From NCBI GenBank assembly GCA_902489215.1, contig CABTZE010000008.1, positions 1 through 26,740 of the forward strand: a stretch of 26,740 nt of DNA, read 5' to 3'. This stretch comes from an uncultured Brevibacterium sp. GTDB lineage: Bacteria > Actinomycetota > Actinomycetes > Actinomycetales > Brevibacteriaceae. The position numbers were made by a program, and so were the translations under genes. The notes beneath the pieces are model-generated. The model was not told the origin of the DNA. It searched no databases and was given only the letters and a program-made list of their open reading frames with translations. This document shows positions 21,989 through 26,740 of the stretch, in pieces; position 1 is the first letter of the stretch; the number at the start of each line of letters is the position of its first letter.

Positions 21989-22021
21989 GCGGCACTTCGG
22001 CACCTCTCCAACCCTCCCAAT

Positions 22022-22070
22022 CACGAGGTGCCACTCCCCTGGCACCCGACCGGCACCTCGTGCTCTTTTC
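22022..22070 (+). terminator. Probable terminator of the PLDc_N gene
   Basis: Perfect 11-bp inverted repeat CACGAGGTGCC (22022-22032) and GGCACCTCGTG (22052-22062) with a 19-nt loop, followed by CTCTTTTCTG. The tail is a short T-run on the plus strand. Confidence 0.6.
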
Positions 22071-22082
22071 TGTTCCCGCACA

Positions 22083-22126
22083 CAAAACACAGCGGGTGCA
22101 TCCGCACAGAGCAGATGCACCCGCTG
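22083..22126 (-). terminator. Terminator of the cytochrome c maturation operon
   Basis: Perfect 12-bp stem (22090-22101 with 22115-22126) with a 13-nt loop. On the minus strand it is followed by TGTTTTGTG. It lies 39 nt past the ccsB stop. Confidence 0.75.
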
Positions 22127-22164
22127 CAGCGCCGCCAGCTGCTGGAGCTGAACCGGCTAGAGAA

Positions 22165-23295
22165 TCACAGGCCCGAGTATGAGTGCAGGCCGTTGAAGTA
22201 CACGTTCACGACCGTGAAGTTGAAGATGATCGTGATGAAGCCGATCAGGTTGAGCCAGGCGATCGTCGTCAGGCGCAGACCGCGGGTGGCACGCGAGTGC
22301 AGGTATGCCGCGTAGACAACCCAGATGACGAACGACCAGATCTCTTTGGCATCCCAACCCCAATAGCGGCCCCAAGCGACTTCAGCCCAAATGGCGCCGG
22401 CGATCACGGTGAACGTCCACGTGATGAAGCCGACCGCGGCAAGGCGGTACGACACAGCTTCGATCGACGCGGCACGCGGCATGCGCTCGAGGAACGACAG
22501 CCAGCCGGCATCACGCCCGGCGGCGACACGCTTTTCACGTGCGCCCTGCAGCAGCTGCACCGTAGCCAGCGCGGCCGAAACCGTCAGCAGGCCGGTCGAC
22601 AGAATGGCGATCGGAACGTGGATGAGAATCCAGTACGACTGCAGCGCTGGAACCAGCGGAGCCGCAGGCGTGTAGAAGACCGTCGTCGCAAGGCCGATTG
22701 ACACCAGAAGGAACCCGGTGACGAACGTGCCCAGGTAGCGAACATCCTTGTAGCGCAGCGTCACAGCATAGACAACACCGGCAACAGCGCTGGCAATCAG
22801 CGCGTACTCCATCATGTTGCCCCACGGTGCGCGCATGACCGACAAGCCGCGCGTGACAATCGAAGCAATGTGCAGAAGCAGCGCCAGAACCGTCAGGGAC
22901 GTGCCGACATTGGCAAACACGCGACGTTCAGCGGCGCCTCCGGCAGCGGAGCCATCGACGTGACCACTGCCGTCACCCGCATCGTCAACACGGTTGGAGT
23001 ACACCCGGTCAGCGGGACCGTCGAGGTTTTCCTGCACCAGTGTGCCAACAGCACCGTCATCGCCCGCCGAACCGGCTTCAGCCGAGGTGCGCGTACGCGC
23101 GGTGCGCTTGGCACCTTTCGCTGCACCAGCCGAACCTCTCGCCGAAGCGCCAGCGGATCCAGCGCCCTTCCCAGCACGCTTCTTCTTGCCTCCGAAAAGG
23201 TCAAAAGCGTAGATGATGAAGGCGAGCGCATAGACCGCACCAGCTGAATAGATCAGAAGCATTGACCAGCTGGCGAGCGTGACGTTGACTTCCAC
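22165..23295 (-). CDS. ccsB: Cytochrome c biogenesis protein CcsB (System II haem-handling subunit)
   Basis: A 376-residue polytopic membrane protein of the CcsA/CcsB/ResC haem-handling family, which with ResB exports haem and ligates it to CXXCH motifs of apocytochrome c. The periplasm-facing haem-binding motif WGRYWGWDAKEIWSF starts at residue 308, and conserved His residues appear in LIHVPIAILS and in the C-terminal NGLHSYSG. After the first helix (about 10-33) there is a Lys/Ala/Gly-rich and then acidic segment of about 95 residues before the next helix, low in complexity. GTG start at 23295 directly abuts the resB TAA (23298-23296). Last gene of the operon. Confidence 0.95.
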   Translation of the reverse strand: MEVNVTLASWSMLLIYSAGAVYALAFIIYAFDLFGGKKKRAGKGAGSAGASARGSAGAAKGAKRTARTRTSAEAGSAGDDGAVGTLVQENLDGPADRVYSNRVDDAGDGSGHVDGSAAGGAAERRVFANVGTSLTVLALLLHIASIVTRGLSVMRAPWGNMMEYALIASAVAGVVYAVTLRYKDVRYLGTFVTGFLLVSIGLATTVFYTPAAPLVPALQSYWILIHVPIAILSTGLLTVSAALATVQLLQGAREKRVAAGRDAGWLSFLERMPRAASIEAVSYRLAAVGFITWTFTVIAGAIWAEVAWGRYWGWDAKEIWSFVIWVVYAAYLHSRATRGLRLTTIAWLNLIGFITIIFNFTVVNVYFNGLHSYSGL

Positions 23296-24906
23296 TTATC
23301 CCTCCGCGGGTTGGTGATCAGCAGACGAAAGACTGTCTTGCAATTCTACGCCACAGCGTTCTGCCGCCTGTTTGACGCGTGGGTCTTCGCTGCGGGCAAG
23401 AGAACCGATTTCGACTTCTCCGTCGCGCACTCGCACCCACATGCGGCGGCGCGGGATGAACATGGCCAGTGCGAGGCCGATGAACATCAGTGTGGTCACT
23501 GCGAGCATGAGTCCCTGCACGGGATCGTGGCGAACGTCGAGGCTGACGAACTTCGCAATCCGCTCAAACTCGATTGTGCCCAGCCCGTCGGGAAGCTCCG
23601 CCGTGTCTCCCGGCTGCATCTGGGTGATCCACTGCTGACCATCGGGACCGTTGACGGCTTCCATGCCCGCGGTGTCGAGTTCGTAGACGTTCTGCGGAAT
23701 GCCGGTGTCCAGGCCGAGGTCGCCCTTGTAGAGGTTCATGACGAGCACGGGGTTGCGCAGCTCTGCGAACTGCGAGTACAGCTCGCCCTTGTCGTTGACG
23801 CCGGCAGTGGGCAGCAGGATGCCCGAAAAGCCCAGCTGGTCTTTGCCGGGCCCTGTGTCGGGAACTTTGATGACACCGCGCGAGGTGTAGGAACCGTCTT
23901 CGGGGACGAACACCACGGGCCCGGAGTAGGTCACCTTGCCCTGTGCGTCGCGCACTGTCACGACTGGCGCATAGCCGTTGCCGGTCAGGTACACGCGTGC
24001 GCCGTCCACGCGGATGGGCTCGTTGACCTTGAGGTTGTGCTTTGTTGAAACGCCGTCTTTGGTTTCCGTGATGACGGCTTCGAATGCGCGCGGCTGACCG
24101 AACTGGGCGCCTTCGCTGGTCGAGTCGAACTTCGCATCGAAGCTTTCCAAACGCAGGCGGAAGTTCGTCAGGTTGTCGGCGTCGAAGTACCGGCCGGGTT
24201 CAAACGAGTCATAGGACACCAGCGAGTTGGTGAACGTGTCACCTTCGACAAGCACGCGCTGGCCGCCGTAGCCGAAGATCGCACCGATCGCCATGACGAT
24301 CGTCGCGCCCAAGATGCCGAGGTGGAAGAGCAGGTTGCCGGTTTCTCTCAGATATCCGCGTTCGGCAGCGATGTGGTCGCCGCGATTGACGGTGCGATAG
24401 CCGTTCTTCTTCAGGTAATCCTGTGCTGTGTCGAGGATCTCCTCAGCCGGCGCTGTGCTGGCGAAGGTCTGGTAGCCGGGCATCCTGGTGAGCCTGCGCG
24501 GGGCCTTCGGCGGCTGCGAGCGCATGGCCTTCCAGTGCTGTTTGGTGCGCGGCAGAATACAGCCCACCAGAGAAATCATCAGCAGGATGTAGACGGCGGA
24601 GAACCAGAACGACGAATAGACGTCGAACATCTGGAACTTGTCGAGGATTTCGCCGGTCCGGCCGTTGTCGATGATGAAGTTCTGAACCTTGGCGGGGTCC
24701 TGGATGCGCTGTGGCAGGAGCGATCCGGGAATAGCCGCCAGTGCCAAGACAAGCAGCAGGATGAGCGCGAATCTCATGGTGGTCAGCTGGCGCCACGCCC
24801 ACCGGAGCATGCCGACGAAGCCGATGTCCGGCGCCTTCTGAGACGACTTACGCGCCGCGGTGCTTTTCGCGGTCGCGTCTTGTGTCGTCGGTTTGTCAGT
24901 CATCAC
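23296..24906 (-). CDS. resB: Cytochrome c biogenesis protein ResB
   Basis: A 536-residue ResB family protein (System II), partner of CcsB. After a 25-residue Thr/Ser/Lys-rich start come GMLRWAWRQLTTMRFALILLLVLALAAIPGSLLPQ (first helix), SSFWFSAVYILLMISLVGCILPRT, a third helix near LLFHLGILGATIVMAIGAIFGYGG, a large extracytoplasmic domain of about 200 residues, and a last helix GLMLAVTTLMFIGLALAMFIPRRRMWVRV near the C-terminus. The conserved GxLLFHLG histidine is present. ATG at 24906 overlaps the ccdA stop by 4 bp (ATGA). Confidence 0.95.
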   Translation of the reverse strand: MMTDKPTTQDATAKSTAARKSSQKAPDIGFVGMLRWAWRQLTTMRFALILLLVLALAAIPGSLLPQRIQDPAKVQNFIIDNGRTGEILDKFQMFDVYSSFWFSAVYILLMISLVGCILPRTKQHWKAMRSQPPKAPRRLTRMPGYQTFASTAPAEEILDTAQDYLKKNGYRTVNRGDHIAAERGYLRETGNLLFHLGILGATIVMAIGAIFGYGGQRVLVEGDTFTNSLVSYDSFEPGRYFDADNLTNFRLRLESFDAKFDSTSEGAQFGQPRAFEAVITETKDGVSTKHNLKVNEPIRVDGARVYLTGNGYAPVVTVRDAQGKVTYSGPVVFVPEDGSYTSRGVIKVPDTGPGKDQLGFSGILLPTAGVNDKGELYSQFAELRNPVLVMNLYKGDLGLDTGIPQNVYELDTAGMEAVNGPDGQQWITQMQPGDTAELPDGLGTIEFERIAKFVSLDVRHDPVQGLMLAVTTLMFIGLALAMFIPRRRMWVRVRDGEVEIGSLARSEDPRVKQAAERCGVELQDSLSSADHQPAEG

Positions 24907-25727
24907 ACCACCGTTTCAAATCCGCCGATGAGGTTCTGCATGTTGTTCATGATGATGTCCCACAGGCCTGTGACCATGAGCAGGCCCAGCAGAATCAGCA
25001 TGACACCGCCGAAGATGACGATGCCGCGCTGGTGCCTGCGGAGGAATGCCAGGCGACCCATGCCCTTGTGCAGCAGGTAGGCCACGATCAGGAAGGGCAG
25101 GCCGAGCCCCACGCAGTACGTGAAGGTCAGAAGCATGCCGCGGCCGGTTCCGCCGTCAGCGCCGAAGCCCGTGGACAGGGCGAGCACCGCCGCCAGGGTG
25201 GGCCCGATGCAGGGCGCCCAGCTGAGTGCGAAAGCCGCACCGAGCAGCGGGGCACCCCACAGCCCGGCCTTGGGCCGTTTGGCAATCGGCTTATTGGTCT
25301 GAAAAGCGCGGATACCGCCCAAGAAGACAACGCCGGCCAGGATGACGGCCACGCCCATCACGCGAGTGACAATGCCGATCCAGTCGTTGAGCAGACTGCC
25401 GAGAGCCCCAAAGGCTGCGCCCAGGGCAACGTAGACAGCGGCAAAGCCCAGGACAAAAAGACCAACCCCACCGAGCACTGTCGAGGTGCGCTTCTCCTCG
25501 ACCGTTGTCCCGGTCATCCCGGTGACATAGCCGATGTAGCCGGGCACCAACGGCAGCACGCAGGGCGACAGGAATGAAACGAGCCCGGCAATCGCTGCGA
25601 CCGCCATGGCCAGCAGCAGTGGTCCGTTGAGAACCGTCTGCGCGAACGCCGAACCAAGGTCAGCAGCCTGCGCGAGTCCAGAGGCATGCACCACCTCGGC
25701 CGCCTGCACCGTCCCGGCGGGGAACAC
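24903..25727 (-). CDS. ccdA: CcdA-type transmembrane thiol-disulfide transporter
   Basis: A 274-residue six-helix membrane protein of the CcdA/DsbD-beta family that passes electrons from cytoplasmic thioredoxin to extracytoplasmic thioredoxin-like proteins such as TlpA/ResA. The redox cysteines are Cys56 in SFLSPCVLPLVPGYIGYVTG and Cys173 in ALSWAPCIGPTLAAVL. The GTG start at 25727 lies 2 nt after the tlpA stop; the first 30 residues are extra to the core and partly Ala-rich. It keeps apocytochrome c cysteines reduced for haem attachment by ResB/CcsB, inferred from context. Confidence 0.95.
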   Translation of the reverse strand: MFPAGTVQAAEVVHASGLAQAADLGSAFAQTVLNGPLLLAMAVAAIAGLVSFLSPCVLPLVPGYIGYVTGMTGTTVEEKRTSTVLGGVGLFVLGFAAVYVALGAAFGALGSLLNDWIGIVTRVMGVAVILAGVVFLGGIRAFQTNKPIAKRPKAGLWGAPLLGAAFALSWAPCIGPTLAAVLALSTGFGADGGTGRGMLLTFTYCVGLGLPFLIVAYLLHKGMGRLAFLRRHQRGIVIFGGVMLILLGLLMVTGLWDIIMNNMQNLIGGFETVV

Positions 25728-25729
25728 CG

Positions 25730-26365
25730 TCAGTCTTCTTTCATCGTGTCGTCGATCAGACCGCTGAGCGTGGATGCTTCAACGGCGCCGACAACGCGTG
25801 CAGCCGGCCGCCCCTCGGAATCGAGGACAACGGTCGACGGGGTTGCTCGCGGCGGCAGAACATCGGACAGCAGTCCGACCATTTCGCCGTTGCTGTCGAG
25901 CATGACGGGATAGGACACATTGAAGTTGTCGACAAAAGCCTGCGCCGCAGCTTCTTGATCACGCACGTTTGCGCCGATCAGCTGTGCTTTGCCCTTGTAC
26001 TTCTCGGCAACCTCTTCCAGTTCCGGAGCTTCTTTGCGGCAAGGCGGGCATGCGGCGTACCACAGGTTGATCACCGTGATGTTGCCGTCCTTGCGAATGT
26101 CCGCAAGCGAGGTCTTCTTACCGTCCAGCTGAGTGAATTCGAGGTCGATCGGATCTGTGCGCTCGCTCTTCGGGATCTGCGTGACAACCCCGCTGCCGGA
26201 CACGTAGCCCTGCTGGGAGCCTGCCTGTTCGGCCACTCCCCCGGTTTCTGTGTTGCTGCAAGCCACGAGCCCCGCCGCCAGCGCGCAGGCAAAAACAGCG
26301 CCCACTGCGCGGCGGACGTGCTTGCGGATGTCGGTGCGCACTGCCGATGAAGCTGCGGGCCTCAT
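25730..26365 (-). CDS. TlpA/ResA-family thioredoxin-like lipoprotein
   Basis: A 211-residue lipoprotein: basic N-terminus with hydrophobic core FACALAAGL and lipobox LVAC (Cys36), then a thioredoxin fold from about residue 72. The active site is WYAACPPCRKEAP with Cys106 and Cys109; the usual Trp before the first Cys is replaced by Ala, as in other actinobacterial members. The cis-Pro region is RATPSTVVLD. It should reduce apocytochrome c on the outer face using electrons from CcdA. ATG start overlaps the stop of the upstream histidine phosphatase gene by 4 bp. Confidence 0.92.
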   Translation of the reverse strand: MRPAASSAVRTDIRKHVRRAVGAVFACALAAGLVACSNTETGGVAEQAGSQQGYVSGSGVVTQIPKSERTDPIDLEFTQLDGKKTSLADIRKDGNITVINLWYAACPPCRKEAPELEEVAEKYKGKAQLIGANVRDQEAAAQAFVDNFNVSYPVMLDSNGEMVGLLSDVLPPRATPSTVVLDSEGRPAARVVGAVEASTLSGLIDDTMKED

Positions 26366-26740
26366 GCTCCTGCCACCGCCTTCTTTGGCTGCAGGTCGGC
26401 ATTGACGTCGGTGTAGTCAACGCCGACGAGCTTGGCGCCGTCAAAGCTCAGAGTGGTCACAGAGCCCAAGTTGCATTCGCGGTTGCGCGGATCGTGCGCC
26501 AAAGGCCTGCCTTCGGCCGCCATGCGGGACATCCAGATGGGCAGCTGGTGGCTGACGATGACACCGTCGACAACATCGAGACCCTCGGCCTTCGCCACGG
26601 CCTCCACCCTGTTGCGCAGAGTGAACATCGCTGCCTGCATGCGGCGCACCTGACTGATGTACGGCTCTCCCCACGACGGGCGCAGCGGGTTCCACCCCAG
26701 CGGCAGGGTGGCCGGTGAGAAAACCGAGGAGCGGTTGACC
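26362..26740 (-). CDS. Histidine phosphatase family protein, N-terminus outside window
   Basis: The frame is open to the right window edge, so only about the last 125 residues are present. The visible part has NPLRPSWGEPYISQVRRMQAAM, then the second catalytic-His region VIVSHQLPIWMSRMAAEGRPL and HDPRNRECNLGSVTTLSF. This pattern is typical of phosphoglycerate-mutase-like proteins encoded just before TlpA/CcdA/ResB/CcsB in actinobacteria. The N-terminal RHG motif would lie beyond position 26740. The GTG at 26649 should not be taken as the start. Substrate unknown; overlap with tlpA (26362-26365) suggests a common message. Confidence 0.88.
   Translation of the reverse strand, partial: VNRSSVFSPATLPLGWNPLRPSWGEPYISQVRRMQAAMFTLRNRVEAVAKAEGLDVVDGVIVSHQLPIWMSRMAAEGRPLAHDPRNRECNLGSVTTLSFDGAKLVGVDYTDVNADLQPKKAVAGA

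Overview
The window looks like chromosomal DNA of a high-GC Gram-positive bacterium (Actinomycetota). A Micrococcales-type organism is my best guess, but I cannot fix the genus. The evidence is strong G/C preference at third codon positions, frequent GTG starts, a 447-residue NADP-type glutamate dehydrogenase, an FprA-type ferredoxin reductase, complete menaquinone genes instead of ubiquinone genes, and a System II (ResB/CcsB) cytochrome c maturation operon. Many genes begin directly at a probable transcription start, 6-7 nt after a TANNNT -10 element, which is the actinobacterial leaderless pattern.

Layout. Left edge: the 5' part of a tRNA-Thr(GGT), then gdhA and a glycerophosphodiester phosphodiesterase with overlapping ends, then tRNA-Tyr(GTA) with a terminator, all on the minus strand. 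Positions 2687-3989 (+): an orphan FetB-like permease and YajQ. Positions 4089-6652: fprA (-) and a RarD-type drug/metabolite transporter (+), divergently transcribed. Positions 6682-21214: a menaquinone region made of grcC-menJ-menG (-), menF (+), menD (-), menC (-) and menB-menE-menA (+), interrupted between menD and menC by a CPBP membrane protease, an esterase-like protein and a lipoprotein (13294-16573). Positions 21240-21988: two small membrane proteins in divergent orientation. Positions 22165-26740 (-): a tightly packed operon of a histidine phosphatase (cut by the window edge), TlpA/ResA thioredoxin, CcdA, ResB and CcsB.

How the genes fit together. MenF, MenD, MenC, MenE and MenB convert chorismate to 1,4-dihydroxy-2-naphthoyl-CoA. 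The trans-prenyl synthase makes the isoprenoid tail, MenA attaches it, MenG methylates the ring and MenJ probably saturates part of the tail. CcdA, TlpA, ResB and CcsB move reductant across the membrane and attach haem to apocytochrome c. Together these supply the mobile quinone and c-type cytochromes of the respiratory chain. MenH and the DHNA-CoA thioesterase (MenI) are not visible here.

I see no phage, insertion sequence, CRISPR array, toxin system or secondary-metabolite cluster, and I did not find a convincing new defence or mobile system. The most interesting structure is regulatory: recurrent leaderless promoters, including an overlapping face-to-face pair of -10 elements between menD and the CPBP gene. 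The uncharacterised esterase/lipoprotein pair inside the men region and the GC-rich tandem hairpin repeat after it also deserve attention. No gap longer than about 150 bases lacks a gene.
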